From Dyella psychrodurans (lineage in GTDB: Bacteria; Pseudomonadota; Gammaproteobacteria; Xanthomonadales; Rhodanobacteraceae), in NCBI RefSeq assembly GCF_003363265.1, contig NZ_QRBF01000009.1, positions 54,783-118,782 on the forward strand: 64,000 nt of DNA, in the 5' to 3' direction. The notes beneath the pieces are model-generated. The model saw nothing but the letters and a program-made list of their open reading frames with translations. It did no database searches and had not been told where the DNA came from. A program made the position numbers and the translations under genes. How positions within the stretch are numbered: the stretch's first letter is position 1; each line of letters begins with the position of its first letter. Shown piece by piece: positions 16,920 through 27,580 of the stretch.

Positions 16920-18089
16920 CTACAGGCCGATATCGAAGCCCAGCAGACTGTCGATTTCGGTGCCCGTCGCGCTGACGTCCGCGCTGCTGGAACTCTGGAC
17001 GAATTCATCCAGCGTCCCCTCGCCCACGACACGCAGACACGAGGCGCGATAGCGAACCATCTGGATCTTTGCCCACGGCACGGCGAGCCCGAGCGTAAAG
17101 ACGATCGCCAGCGCATTGGTCAGGTAGATGCGAAACATCGACCAGAATTCCAGCGACGACTGGAAGCGATATCCCGCCAGCGATGCCTGGTTGTAAAGCG
17201 CGTTGGTCATGCGCGTGTGGATATACGACCACATGATGAGATACATCGGCGCGATGCACAGGTAAGTGGACAAAATGACGGAAACAGGATGTTGCTTCGG
17301 GTCGACATGCCCCTTGACCATCGCGCCGACAATCATTCCCAGCAGCATGCCGGTCGGGATCATGCACAGCAGCGCAATACCCACCGCCGCGCCATAAATG
17401 CGGTAGTAGGCGCTCAGCTCGCTCTTGAAGCGGAAGGCCTTGCCGCCGAAATAATGATGCTCGGCCGTCCACTGCTGCTGATGACCTTTGATCCATGGAT
17501 AGATGCAGGCCATACCGATCAAAAACAGCAATGCTCCAGCGATCGGATGGCCGCCAACGCTCAGAAACCCCGCCAACGCAAGCGGAACCCCCATCGGAAC
17601 GTACGACAGCAAATACCACTGATAGGCGCCGGCGTAATCGGCGATGAAACGAAAATGCAGGCCGCGCCAGGACGAATAACGCGCGCGGAACATCAAGCCT
17701 TTCACGATCATCCAGGGCATGAAGATGCCCACGACGCCCATCGTCGCCAGCTGCATCGTGCGGGAAAAATGACCCGCAATCACATAAGTGGCGAACAGCG
17801 CCGCGGCGATCAATCGGCCTCGCAGGATAGGTATCGGTCGCGCGCGATATTCGAACGGCGATCCTTCAAACGATGTATTGGCATACATGTAACGTCGCGT
17901 GCGCACCGAAGCCCACGCCGAATAAATCCCCAGCGTGACGATGCTCAAGGCGACGTTGACGATCCAGATGCGAAAGTAATCGCGTGCGTTTCCGTGAAAT
18001 TCAAATCCATGTACGCGTTCGGAACGGCGGACAACAGTCTCGTTGATCTCGGGCAGAAAAATGCCCGAGCCCATGGTCTCGTCGTGCAT
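16920..18089 (-). CDS. YjgN-family (DUF898) multi-pass membrane protein
   Basis: This 389-residue protein has six or more hydrophobic segments. It shows the DUF898 signatures FEFHGNARDYFRIWIVNVALSIVTLGIYSAW and, repeated in the second half, FRIYLTNALAIVFTLGLAVPWAKIQMVRYR, so the protein appears internally duplicated. ATG 18089 is supported by an AGGGGAATAGGG ribosome site; the longer open frame begins in a repeat. It is the first gene of an operon with the M48 peptidase. The molecular function of the family is not established. Confidence 0.82.
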   Translation of the reverse strand: MHDETMGSGIFLPEINETVVRRSERVHGFEFHGNARDYFRIWIVNVALSIVTLGIYSAWASVRTRRYMYANTSFEGSPFEYRARPIPILRGRLIAAALFATYVIAGHFSRTMQLATMGVVGIFMPWMIVKGLMFRARYSSWRGLHFRFIADYAGAYQWYLLSYVPMGVPLALAGFLSVGGHPIAGALLFLIGMACIYPWIKGHQQQWTAEHHYFGGKAFRFKSELSAYYRIYGAAVGIALLCMIPTGMLLGMIVGAMVKGHVDPKQHPVSVILSTYLCIAPMYLIMWSYIHTRMTNALYNQASLAGYRFQSSLEFWSMFRIYLTNALAIVFTLGLAVPWAKIQMVRYRASCLRVVGEGTLDEFVQSSSSADVSATGTEIDSLLGFDIGL

Positions 18090-18173
18090 ATCCCTATTCC
18101 CCTTGTAGGCCTCCCCCCGGAGGCCAGCCGAGTGTAGCGCTGAAATTCGACGTTCCAAAATGCCGCGACCATA

Positions 18174-18240
18174 GCCCTCTCCCCGAAGGAGAGAGGAAGA
18201 AAAGAAAACCCCGTTAAAGCCCTCTCTCCACACGGGGAGG
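18174..18240. repeat. Pair of CCTCTCC-type palindromic repeats
   Basis: Two short hairpins of the CCCTCTCC...GGAGAGG kind sit back to back (18174-18196 and 18219-18240) in the gap after groEL. Copies of the same family occur at 25769, 28976 and 52202 and at the right edge of the window. It is a dispersed intergenic repeat with no sign of coding. Confidence 0.6.
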
Positions 18241-18249
18241 AAAAAGAAA

Positions 18250-18270
18250 AACCCCGCTTGCGCGGGGTTT
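18250..18270 (-). terminator. Rho-independent terminator of groES-groEL
   Basis: On the minus strand AACCCCGC, a four-base loop and GCGGGGTT form a strong stem followed by a T-rich tail (TTTTTCTTTTTCC). It lies 32 bp after the groEL stop. Confidence 0.85.
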
Positions 18271-18301
18271 TCTCGTAACACGTTGCGCGTGAGCGCAGGA
18301 C

Positions 18302-19996
<1,695 letters not shown>

Positions 19997-20056
19997 CTAC
20001 GGAAGGAGCCGAAGGCGACGAGGTGCGATTTTGTTTTTCGCACGCGTCGCGTCGAA

Positions 20057-20350
20057 TCAACCTTCGATAACAGCCACGATGTCGTCTTCCTTCAGGAAGA
20101 CCAGCTCTTCGCCGTCGATCTTGATTTCCTGGCCGGCGTACTTGCCGAACAGCACCACTTCGCCGGCCTTGACCGACATCGGACGGACCTTGCCGTCTTC
20201 CAGGATGCGGCCTTCGCCAGCAGCGATGACCTTGCCGCGGGTCTGCTTTTCGGTGGCGCTATCGGGGATGACGATGCCGCCGGCGGAGACGCGCTCCTCT
20301 TCCAGGCGCTTGACGATGACGCGATCGTGCAGCGGACGCAGTTTGCTCAT
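20057..20350 (-). CDS. groES: 10-kDa co-chaperonin GroES
   Basis: This 97-residue co-chaperonin caps the GroEL ring. It contains the family signatures [16 protein letters not shown] and [29 protein letters not shown], and the mobile loop [14 protein letters not shown]. It is the first gene of the heat-shock operon, with a CIRCE operator about 70 bp upstream. Length and sequence are typical. Confidence 0.99.
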   Translation of the reverse strand: MSKLRPLHDRVIVKRLEEERVSAGGIVIPDSATEKQTRGKVIAAGEGRILEDGKVRPMSVKAGEVVLFGKYAGQEIKIDGEELVFLKEDDIVAVIEG

Positions 20351-20418
20351 GGGAAAAACTCCAGCTATGGCTTGAGGTTAGGAAAATGGGCGACCCCGGG
20401 ACCGGCCTTTGGAGGCTG

Positions 20419-20445
20419 TTAGCACTCGGGATACACGAGTGCCAA
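20419..20445. promoter_or_regulatory. CIRCE operator (HrcA site) upstream of groES
   Basis: TTAGCACTC (20419-20427), a nine-base spacer and GAGTGCCAA (20437-20445) match the CIRCE consensus TTAGCACTC-N9-GAGTGCTAA with one mismatch. It implies HrcA repression of groESL with relief on heat shock. The rest of the 362-bp gap up to 20712 shows no gene; a frame there on the minus strand has no family features. Confidence 0.93.
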
Positions 20446-20712
20446 TTTTAGCTTCCAAAAAAACCCCTGGTACAGGGGCCGGTCGGACTCTGTAAGGTTG
20501 AATAAGGGTGAGCCGGCGGCTTTCAAGGGTCTTCAACGAAACGGCGTAGTTTTGAAATTGGGAGCCGAGGCACACGACAAAGGTGCGTGCCGGCATGCAT
20601 CCGCCGTCACGGTACGCGCCCTCGCAGCCACTTTCCTCCCGCATGGAGATGACACGGACGGCAAAAATGCCGACGATGCTCTGTTTCCACTCGACCATCG
20701 GGCAGCCAGGCA

Positions 20713-21360
20713 GTGAGCACGGACCGGACATTACGCGAGCAGATCGTCGCCTACGGCTTGAAGCTGACACCCTCGGGCCTGAGCCAGGGCACCTCGGGCA
20801 ATCTGAGCATCCGCTCCGGCGACGGATTCCTGATCACGCCCAGCGGCATGCCGTATGGCGAGATCACGGTGGACGACATCGTCCCCGTGGCGATGGATGG
20901 CCGCTACGAACACCCGCGCCGCCCATCGAGCGAATGGCGATTCCATCGCGACATCTACGCCGCGCGCCCGGACGTACACGCCATCGTCCACGCGCATCCG
21001 CCCTACAGCACCGGTCTGGCGATGTGCCGGATGGATATTCCCGCCGCGCACTACATGATCGCCGTTGGCGGCGGCGATTCGATTCGCTGCTCGGATTACT
21101 ACACTTACGGCACGCAGGAGCTTTCCGATGCGGTAGTGCGCGCACTGGAAGGACGCCTCGCCTGCTTGATGGCCAATCACGGCATGATCGCCGCCGGCGC
21201 CAACATGGAACAGGCGATGTGGCGCGCGATCGAAGTGGAAACGCTGGCCAGGCAATACACCATCGCTTTACAAGTGGGTAAACCGGTGATGCTGCGCGAC
21301 GAGGAAGTCACGCAGGTGATCGAGAAATTCGGCAACTACGGATTGATGTCCAAGAAGTAG
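20713..21360 (+). CDS. Class II aldolase/adducin-family protein (L-fuculose-phosphate aldolase-like)
   Basis: This 215-residue zinc-dependent aldolase resembles FucA/AraD. LTPSGLSQGTSGNLSIR supplies the phosphate-binding loop, ITPSGMPYGEI follows, and the metal-binding histidines are in VHAHPPYS plus a later NHG (LMANHGMIAAG). The catalytic-type glutamate is in SSEWRFHRDIY. The start is a GTG with only a weak AGG upstream. It sits between groES and cutA with cutA ten bases downstream, so they may be co-transcribed. The exact sugar-phosphate substrate cannot be read from sequence. Confidence 0.85.
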   Translation: MSTDRTLREQIVAYGLKLTPSGLSQGTSGNLSIRSGDGFLITPSGMPYGEITVDDIVPVAMDGRYEHPRRPSSEWRFHRDIYAARPDVHAIVHAHPPYSTGLAMCRMDIPAAHYMIAVGGGDSIRCSDYYTYGTQELSDAVVRALEGRLACLMANHGMIAAGANMEQAMWRAIEVETLARQYTIALQVGKPVMLRDEEVTQVIEKFGNYGLMSKK

Positions 21361-21369
21361 CCCAACGCC

Positions 21370-21699
21370 ATGTCCGATCCCAAGACCGTCCTGCTCTGCT
21401 ATTGCACCTGCCCCAATGCGGACAGCGCGCAGCACCTGGCGCATGCCTTGGTCAGCGAATCGCTGGCCGCATGCGTGAATCGTATCCCGGCGATTCATTC
21501 CACCTACCGATGGAAGGGCGAAGTCACCACGGATACCGAGGAACTGCTGCTCATCAAGACCACCGTGGAGCGCTTCGAGGCGCTCAAAGAGCGCGTACTC
21601 GCCCTGCATCCGTACGAGCTGCCCGAGCTGATTGCGGTTCCCGTGGCATGCGGCCACACCGCTTACCTGGACTGGGTCCGCACCGCCGGCGAGGGCTGA
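21370..21699 (+). CDS. cutA: CutA divalent-cation tolerance protein
   Basis: This 109-residue cytoplasmic trimeric protein has a ferredoxin-like fold and resembles PII. Family motifs are VLLCYCTCPN, ESLAACVNRIP, STYRWKGEV and HPYELPELIAVPV near the end. CutA is linked to copper and other divalent-metal tolerance, but its biochemical role is unsettled. It follows the aldolase gene by nine bases and precedes a GST gene. Placement near dsbD is common in this group. Confidence 0.94.
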   Translation: MSDPKTVLLCYCTCPNADSAQHLAHALVSESLAACVNRIPAIHSTYRWKGEVTTDTEELLLIKTTVERFEALKERVLALHPYELPELIAVPVACGHTAYLDWVRTAGEG

Positions 21700-21834
21700 G
21701 GCGGCGCCAGCGCGACTGCCCATGCACCTCGGGAAAGTGGATATACGCAATCCCTCCATGGTGGCTATTTCGCCAGACCACCTCGAAGCCTATCTTTCCT
21801 CCAGCGAATCGACACTGCCCCGAGAGCACACATC

Positions 21835-22530
21835 ATGATCGATCTGTATTTCGCCCCGACCCCGAACGGCCTCAAGGCCCGGCTGTTCATGGAAGAGGCC
21901 CAGTTGCCGCATCGCCTCATGCCGGTGGCGCTGGGCAAGGGCGAGCAGTTCAAGCCCGACTTCCTCGCCATTTCGCCGAACAACAAGATTCCGGCCATCG
22001 TCGACCACGAGCCGGCCGGCGGTGGTGAGCCGATCACTTTGTTCGAATCGGGCGCAATCATGCTCTACCTGGCGGAGAAGACCGGACGTCTGATTCCGCA
22101 GGACATCCACGGCCGCGCCGAAGTGCTGCAATGGCTGTTCTGGCAGATGGCGGGCCTGGGTCCGATGGCCGGGCAGATCGGTCATTTCAATGTCTATGCG
22201 CCGGAAAAAGTGCCCTACGCGATCGATCGCTATACGCGCGAAACCCATCGCCTCTATGGCGTGCTCGACCAGCGACTTGCCGATCGCACGTTCATCGCGG
22301 GCGATTTTTCGATCGCCGACATCGCTTGCTATCCGTGGATCGTGCCGCATGAGGCTCACGGCCAGAACCTGAACGACTTTCCGAATTTGAAGCGCTGGTT
22401 CGACACCATCGCAACCCGACCCGCCACGTTGCGCACTTATGACGGCGTCGAAAACGTCTATGCACCCAGGCAGCAGGCGATCTCCGAAGAGGAGCGTCGT
22501 GTGCTGTTCGGACAGGGCGCCAGACCATGA
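21835..22530 (+). CDS. Glutathione S-transferase (Nu-class / YfcG-like)
   Basis: This 231-residue cytoplasmic protein has a thioredoxin-like N-terminal domain (about 1-85) with the glutathione-binding cis-proline segment NKIPAIVDHE and FESGAIMLYLAEKTG. A helical C-terminal domain (about 90-210) contains FIAGDFSIADIACYPW. The pattern SPNNKIPAI with a long C-terminal helix resembles YfcG/Ure2p-type enzymes, which act as disulfide-bond oxidoreductases. The gene stands 136 bp after cutA and 95 bp before an EamA transporter on the same strand. Confidence 0.88.
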   Translation: MIDLYFAPTPNGLKARLFMEEAQLPHRLMPVALGKGEQFKPDFLAISPNNKIPAIVDHEPAGGGEPITLFESGAIMLYLAEKTGRLIPQDIHGRAEVLQWLFWQMAGLGPMAGQIGHFNVYAPEKVPYAIDRYTRETHRLYGVLDQRLADRTFIAGDFSIADIACYPWIVPHEAHGQNLNDFPNLKRWFDTIATRPATLRTYDGVENVYAPRQQAISEEERRVLFGQGARP

Positions 22531-22560
22531 AACCTTTAACCCCCGAGGAACGAAAAGAGT

Positions 22561-22579
22561 GCTGACAGGTTCTGTCAGC
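22561..22579. repeat. Perfect 8-bp inverted repeat before the EamA gene
   Basis: GCTGACAG, loop GTT and CTGTCAGC form a perfect hairpin between the GST gene and the next start. No T run follows on either side. It may be an operator, an mRNA structure or a weak terminator. Confidence 0.4.
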
Positions 22580-22625
22580 GCGCGACCTTAGATTGATGCT
22601 ACCGAACCCTGTCGAGTCCACCCTT

Positions 22626-23540
22626 ATGAAAAAGTCCGACATCACCGCACTGCTGTTGCTGGGAGCCTTGTGGGGGGCGTCGTTCCTGTTCATGCGCATG
22701 GGCGCCAACCAGTTCGGAGGCATGGCGCTGGCCGGCGTGCGCGCCATCGGCGCCGCGATCTGCTCGCTCCCGTTGTTGCTGTCGCGCCAGCGCGTGGCGG
22801 AGATGCGCATCCATTGGCGCTCGATCAGCCTGATCGGCCTGGTGAACTCGGCGCTGCCGTTCGTGCTGTTCTCGTATGCGGCGGAAAGCCTGCCGGCGGG
22901 CTTGTCGGCCATCTTCGATGCCATTGCGCCGTTGCTGGTAGCCGCATCGGGCTGGGTGTGGCTCGGCGAAAAACTCGACGCGCCGCGCGCAGCAGGCCTG
23001 ATGATCGGCTTGGCCGGCGTGGTGTGGCTGATCGGCGGAACCATGGGTTTCGGCCATGGCGGCGCCGCGGTGGGCTGGGCGATGGCCGCGTGTTTCGGCG
23101 CCAACATCTGCTACACCTTCGGCGCGCACTACAGCCATCGGCGTCTGCGCGAGGTGTCGCCGCTCAGCGTGGCGACCGGAAGCCAGCTGGCCGCGGCCGT
23201 GATGCTGCTGCCGTTCACGATCTGGCTGTGGCCGGCGAAGACGCCCACGATCCAGGCCTGGACGGCGATGTTCGGACTTGCCGCAGGCTGCACCTCGCTC
23301 GCCTATGTGCTGTTCTATCGGTTGCTCGCACGCATCGGTTCGACGCGGGCGACGTCCGTGCTGTACCTGATTCCGGTGTTCGGCGTGCTGTGGGGCGCGA
23401 TGTTCCTGGGCGAAACCGTCACGGTCGCGATGGCGGGCGGCTGCGCGGTCATCCTGCTCGGCGTGGCGCTGACGACCGGCATGCTGCGTCCCCGCGCCGC
23501 CCCCACGGCTTCGCTGGAAACGGCGGAAGCTGAGCCATAA
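22626..23540 (+). CDS. EamA-family (DMT) transporter
   Basis: This 304-residue inner-membrane protein has about ten hydrophobic segments in two EamA repeats. The first repeat begins LLLLGALWGASFLFMRMGANQF; the second includes LAYVLFYRLLARIGSTRATSVLYLIPVFGVLWGAMFLGE. Relatives export amino acids or metabolites such as cysteine pathway products (YdcZ/RhaT/YedA group), but the substrate here is not deducible. ATG 22626 (MKKSDIT) is taken as start; an ATG at 22596 is also in frame but adds a non-membrane tail. Confidence 0.87.
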   Translation: MKKSDITALLLLGALWGASFLFMRMGANQFGGMALAGVRAIGAAICSLPLLLSRQRVAEMRIHWRSISLIGLVNSALPFVLFSYAAESLPAGLSAIFDAIAPLLVAASGWVWLGEKLDAPRAAGLMIGLAGVVWLIGGTMGFGHGGAAVGWAMAACFGANICYTFGAHYSHRRLREVSPLSVATGSQLAAAVMLLPFTIWLWPAKTPTIQAWTAMFGLAAGCTSLAYVLFYRLLARIGSTRATSVLYLIPVFGVLWGAMFLGETVTVAMAGGCAVILLGVALTTGMLRPRAAPTASLETAEAEP

Positions 23541-23588
23541 TCCCCTTATCCCTCGCGCTCCGGCGCGACCCTGCATGCTGGAGTCGCA

Positions 23589-25748
23589 ATGCGTTCGTCT
23601 TTCCAAGACCGCGTCGTCATCAATCTACTGATTTGGATCGCATTGCTGTTCGGCGCACAGGCGACTTTCGCGCAGGACACCAGCAACCTGCTGCCGGTCA
23701 CCGAGGCTTACAAGCTCAGCGCCGACGCCAGCACGCCCGGCGTGGTGAAACTGCACTGGACGATCGCGCAGGATTACTACCTGTATCGCGGTCGCATGAA
23801 CTTCAAAGGTGGCGACGGCGTCACGCTCGGCACGGCGCAGCTTCCCGACGGCGAGAAGCACGACGATCCGTATCTTGGTCCCGTCGAGACCTATCACCAC
23901 AGCATCGACGCCACGATTCCCTACACGCTGGCACCCGGTACGACGCGGCTCACGTTGAGCGTGCGTTATCAGGGCTGCCACGAAACCGATCCGAAAATCT
24001 GCTATCCGCCGCATACGGAACAGCTGGATCTTCCCGTTGCCGCCACGGCAGGCACCGCCAACAAGCTGAGCGGCGCACTGGGTTCTGCGCCGCCGTCGCT
24101 GGGTGGAAACAGCAATGCACCGCTGCCCGCCGAGCAGGCATTCCACTTCGACGCCATCGCTCAGGATGCGCATCACCTGCTGCTGCGCTGGACGATGCCC
24201 AAGGGTTATTACCTGTACCGCGACCAGACCACGCTGTCGTTGCAGAACGCGCCGCAACTGTCGCTCGCACCGACGTGGCCCGCAGGCACCCTGCACCAGG
24301 ATGCGCATTTCGGTAACACCACGGTCTACTTCGATGAAGTCGACCTGCCTGTGACCGTGAACGGCGACGTCTCGACGTTGAAGTCGCTTGCGCTCACGGC
24401 AAGCTTCCAGGGTTGCCAGGACGGCGGCCTTTGCTATCCGTTGATGACGCGCGAAGCAACCGTCGGCCTCGATGACGGCAGCGTGGCGACGGGCCAGGCC
24501 GTCGCGGGACCGGCACCGGAGATGCCCCCCGCAGGTGTCAAAAGCGAATCGTCCAGCGTGAGCTTCTGGTACGCGCTGCTGCTCGCGCTGGGCGGCGGAT
24601 TGGTGCTGAACCTGATGCCGTGCGTCCTGCCTGTGTTGTCGATCAAGGCCGTCAGCCTGATCGAAAGCGGCGAGAGCCCGGCACGGCGGCGCTCGCATGC
24701 GCTGATGTACACCGCTGGCGTGCTGATCAGCTTTGTTAGTTTGGGCCTGGCGATCATCGCGTTGAAATCGGCATGGGGTACGCAGCTGCAAAACCCGCTC
24801 GTCGTTGCCGCGTTGTCGCTGGTGATGCTCGCCGTTGCGCTGTCGATGTCAGGTGTCGTGCAGTTCGGTGCGTCGCTGGGCAATACCGGCAGTTCGCTGG
24901 CCAATCGCTCCGGCGCCGCCGGCGATTTCTTTACGGGTGTGCTGGCGGTGGTCGTCGCGAGCCCATGCACGGCGCCCTTCATGGGCTCTGCGCTGGCCTA
25001 TGCGTTCGTCGCGCCCACGTTGAGCGCGCTCGTCGTCTTTGTGGCGCTTGGTCTCGGCCTCGCGCTGCCTTTCCTCGCAGTGGGTTTCGTGCCGGCGTTG
25101 TCGCGGTGGCTGCCGCGTCCGGGACGCTGGATGGAAACGCTCAAGGAAGTATTGGCGTTCCCGATGTACCTGACGGCAGCGTGGCTGGCCTGGGTGCTGG
25201 CGCATCAACGTGGCGCCGATGCGGTAGGTCTGTTGATGGTCGCCGCGGTGATGTTGGCGATGACACTCTGGTGGCTCGAGCGCAGCCGCGGACGTGGCTG
25301 GCTCAGTCGCGCATGCGTCGCGCTGCTGGCGCTGCTCACGCTGGCGCCGATGTATTACCTCGCCACCCTGCCAGCGACAGCACAGGCCACCGAGCTTGCG
25401 GGCGGCATCGTCGCCTATTCGCCGGAAAAACTCGCCGACCTGCGCAAGCAAGGCGTTCCCGTGTTCGTGGACATGACCGCCGACTGGTGCGTGACCTGCA
25501 AAGCCAATGAGCACGCAGTGCTGGACGGCGAGACGTTCCAGGCGCTGCTCAAGCGCACCGGCGCTGTTTATATGAAGGGCGACTGGACCGACGTGAATCC
25601 CACGATCTCCACGTTCCTGCAGCAATACCACTCGCCGGGTGTGCCGCTTTATGTGGTGTTCCCGAAGGATGGGGGTCCCGGCAAGCAGTTGCCCACCGTG
25701 CTGACATCGTCGCTGGTGGAACAGGCACTCACCGAGGCGGCGAAGTGA
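23589..25748 (+). CDS. dsbD: Thiol:disulfide interchange protein DsbD with duplicated alpha domain
   Basis: This 719-residue protein carries reducing power from cytoplasmic thioredoxin to the periplasm. A signal peptide covers about 1-28. Two DsbD-alpha-type domains follow: residues ~35-150 with C130/C138 (YQGC...ICYPP) and ~180-295 with C276/C282 (FQGC...LCYP). The membrane beta domain has its redox cysteines in LNLMPCVLPVLS and VASPCTAPFMG. The C-terminal thioredoxin domain carries WCVTC (C634/C637). E. coli DsbD has one alpha domain and about 565 residues, so the extra domain accounts for the length. A TlpA-like gene lies downstream. Confidence 0.95.
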   Translation: MRSSFQDRVVINLLIWIALLFGAQATFAQDTSNLLPVTEAYKLSADASTPGVVKLHWTIAQDYYLYRGRMNFKGGDGVTLGTAQLPDGEKHDDPYLGPVETYHHSIDATIPYTLAPGTTRLTLSVRYQGCHETDPKICYPPHTEQLDLPVAATAGTANKLSGALGSAPPSLGGNSNAPLPAEQAFHFDAIAQDAHHLLLRWTMPKGYYLYRDQTTLSLQNAPQLSLAPTWPAGTLHQDAHFGNTTVYFDEVDLPVTVNGDVSTLKSLALTASFQGCQDGGLCYPLMTREATVGLDDGSVATGQAVAGPAPEMPPAGVKSESSSVSFWYALLLALGGGLVLNLMPCVLPVLSIKAVSLIESGESPARRRSHALMYTAGVLISFVSLGLAIIALKSAWGTQLQNPLVVAALSLVMLAVALSMSGVVQFGASLGNTGSSLANRSGAAGDFFTGVLAVVVASPCTAPFMGSALAYAFVAPTLSALVVFVALGLGLALPFLAVGFVPALSRWLPRPGRWMETLKEVLAFPMYLTAAWLAWVLAHQRGADAVGLLMVAAVMLAMTLWWLERSRGRGWLSRACVALLALLTLAPMYYLATLPATAQATELAGGIVAYSPEKLADLRKQGVPVFVDMTADWCVTCKANEHAVLDGETFQALLKRTGAVYMKGDWTDVNPTISTFLQQYHSPGVPLYVVFPKDGGPGKQLPTVLTSSLVEQALTEAAK

Positions 25749-25768
25749 CACCCACTCCGGCATCTATA

Positions 25769-25866
25769 CCCCTCCCCCTGCGAGCAGGGGGAGGCTGGGA
25801 GGGGGTCAAGCTCTCCCGCAAGATTGCTTTACCTCTCCCCACCCCTCCCCTGCTCGCAGGGGAGGG
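25769..25866. repeat. Composite palindromic repeat between dsbD and the tlpA-like gene
   Basis: A CCCCTCCCCCTGC...GCAGGGGGAGG hairpin (25769-25794) and CCCCTCCCCTGC...GCAGGGGAGGG (25842-25866) flank a short spacer containing TCTCCCGCAAGA. It is a member of the CCTCTCC repeat family seen at 18174, 28976 and 52202. Confidence 0.6.
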
Positions 25867-25884
25867 AGTGCGGAGCGACGCTGC

Positions 25885-26430
25885 ATGTTGAGTCGCAGCA
25901 ATCTGATCATCCTCGGCCTCGCTTTGCTGGCTGCCATCGCGGGCGGCTGGCTGCAGCACGAAAGTCGCCTGATCCATGTCCCCGAGGGCGTTCATGTCGC
26001 TAACGTCGGCGATCTGCGCCCGGATCTTGCCCTGACCGACACAGACGGGAAGGAACATCGCCTCTCTGACTATCACGGCCAACGCGTCCTGCTTAATTTC
26101 TGGGCAAGCTGGTGCGTGCCCTGCCTGAAGGAGATGGCGGACTTGAACGCGGCCCAGCACAAGTTCGGCGATCAGGGGGCGATCGTGCTGGGTATTGCGA
26201 TGGATGACCCCGCCCGCGTGCACGCGTTTCTCTCCGCCCATCCCGTGGACTACCCGATCCTGCTCGGCAAGCTTGCCGAGCCCAGCACGTCCCTGCGCTT
26301 CGGGGACCAGGATGAAGTGCTGCCTTTCAGTGTGTTGCTGGACGCGAAGGGTCGAATACTCGCCACTCGCCGGGGTCCGCTGGACCCGAAGCTGCTGGCC
26401 GACTGGCTATCGCCTGCAACCGCGCCCTGA
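25885..26430 (+). CDS. TlpA/ResA-like membrane-anchored thioredoxin
   Basis: This 181-residue protein has an N-terminal membrane anchor or uncleaved signal (about 7-23) and a periplasmic AhpC-TSA/Redoxin-type thioredoxin domain. The redox motif is WASWCVPC, with cysteines at 77 and 80, and VLPFSVLLD gives the cis-proline region. Such proteins reduce cytochrome c apoproteins or other periplasmic thiols and are recharged by DsbD or CcdA. Placement directly after dsbD supports that. The specific client is unknown. Confidence 0.88.
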   Translation: MLSRSNLIILGLALLAAIAGGWLQHESRLIHVPEGVHVANVGDLRPDLALTDTDGKEHRLSDYHGQRVLLNFWASWCVPCLKEMADLNAAQHKFGDQGAIVLGIAMDDPARVHAFLSAHPVDYPILLGKLAEPSTSLRFGDQDEVLPFSVLLDAKGRILATRRGPLDPKLLADWLSPATAP

Positions 26431-26578
26431 TGCGGTTTTCGGTCAACATACGACGACGCACGGTTTAACGCCGACTTCTCCTTCAAACATCGCCGATCTG
26501 CGCCGAACTGGACAATATTCCCGGATACGATCACACTCCGCGAATTCCGAGGCGCCCGGGGGCAGCCTGGAGCCACCT

Positions 26579-27031
26579 ATGGCAAAGCTTCTCGTCCTGC
26601 ACGGACCCAACCTCAACCTGCTTGGCGCGCGCGAACCGGAGATCTACGGCCGGGAGACGCTGGCCGACATCAACAACGGCCTGGCGCAGCGCGCCCAGGC
26701 GGCGGGTCACGAGCTCGCCTGGTACCAGTCCAACGCCGAGCACGAGCTGATCGGGCGCATTCACCAGGCCCGCGACGAGCAGATCGCCTTCATCCTGATC
26801 AATCCTGGCGCCCTCACGCATACCAGCGTTGCCTTGCGCGATGCGCTGGCGGCCGTGGCGATCCCGTTTATCGAGGTGCACATGAGCAATGTGCACGCCC
26901 GCGAGCCTTTCCGTCATCACTCTTACCTGTCCGACCTGGCGGTGGGCGTCATTTGCGGCTTCGGCAGCGACAGCTACCGCCTGGCGCTGGACGCCGCGGT
27001 CGCCAAAGTTGAACCGAAGCCTGCCGGCTAG
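26579..27031 (+). CDS. aroQ: Type II 3-dehydroquinate dehydratase
   Basis: This 150-residue enzyme of the shikimate pathway dehydrates 3-dehydroquinate and works as a dodecamer in the cytoplasm. It has [20 protein letters not shown], the catalytic tyrosine in that segment, [16 protein letters not shown], and the [15 protein letters not shown] loop carrying the catalytic histidine and arginine. Length is normal. It lies just before accB, as in many gammaproteobacteria. Confidence 0.97.
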   Translation: MAKLLVLHGPNLNLLGAREPEIYGRETLADINNGLAQRAQAAGHELAWYQSNAEHELIGRIHQARDEQIAFILINPGALTHTSVALRDALAAVAIPFIEVHMSNVHAREPFRHHSYLSDLAVGVICGFGSDSYRLALDAAVAKVEPKPAG

Positions 27032-27103
27032 TTCGGATTTACCACTTTCTTTCACTTTCCGGCCGCCAAGCTGTGGCCCTCAGACCCTGAGAAGGCAAGC
27101 CCT

Positions 27104-27562
27104 ATGGATCTGCGCAAGATCAAAAAACTGATCGACCTGCTCGAGGAGTCGAACCTCGCCGAACTGGAAATCAAGGAAGGCGAAGAAGTCGTACGCCTGT
27201 CCCGCGTGCCCAAGGGCGGCGTAACCGTCGCTGCCGCGCCCGCCCCCGTGCACATGCCGGCCCCCGTAGCTGCCGCTCCGGTCGCGGCGACCCCGGCTGC
27301 AGAACCCGCCGCCGCCGCCCTGCCGGCCGGCCACGTGGTCAAGGCGCCGATGGTCGGCACCTTCTACGCCTCGGCCAGCCCGGGCGCTGCCGCATTCGTG
27401 AAGGTGGGCCAGCAGGTGAAGGCCGGTGAGACGCTCGGCATCATCGAAGCCATGAAGATGTTCAACCAGATCGAGGCCGATGTCGCCGGCACCGTGCAGG
27501 CCATCCTGGTCGACAACGGCCAGCCGGTGGAATTCGACCAGCCGATGTTTGTGATCGCCTAA
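27104..27562 (+). CDS. accB: Biotin carboxyl carrier protein of acetyl-CoA carboxylase
   Basis: This 152-residue carrier protein holds the biotin that shuttles carboxyl groups in the first step of fatty-acid synthesis. An N-terminal domain ([28 protein letters not shown]) and an Ala/Pro-rich linker (about 43-75) lead to the biotinyl domain with EAMKM, where lysine 118 is biotinylated. A GAAGG site precedes the ATG. accC follows after 18 bases, so they form an operon. Confidence 0.98.
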   Translation: MDLRKIKKLIDLLEESNLAELEIKEGEEVVRLSRVPKGGVTVAAAPAPVHMPAPVAAAPVAATPAAEPAAAALPAGHVVKAPMVGTFYASASPGAAAFVKVGQQVKAGETLGIIEAMKMFNQIEADVAGTVQAILVDNGQPVEFDQPMFVIA

Positions 27563-27580
27563 AAAAACGGCCTGACAACT

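Noticed and set aside
20378..20770. 130-codon minus-strand frame upstream of groES
   Set aside because: It overlaps the CIRCE element and the start of the aldolase gene and has no recognisable domain.
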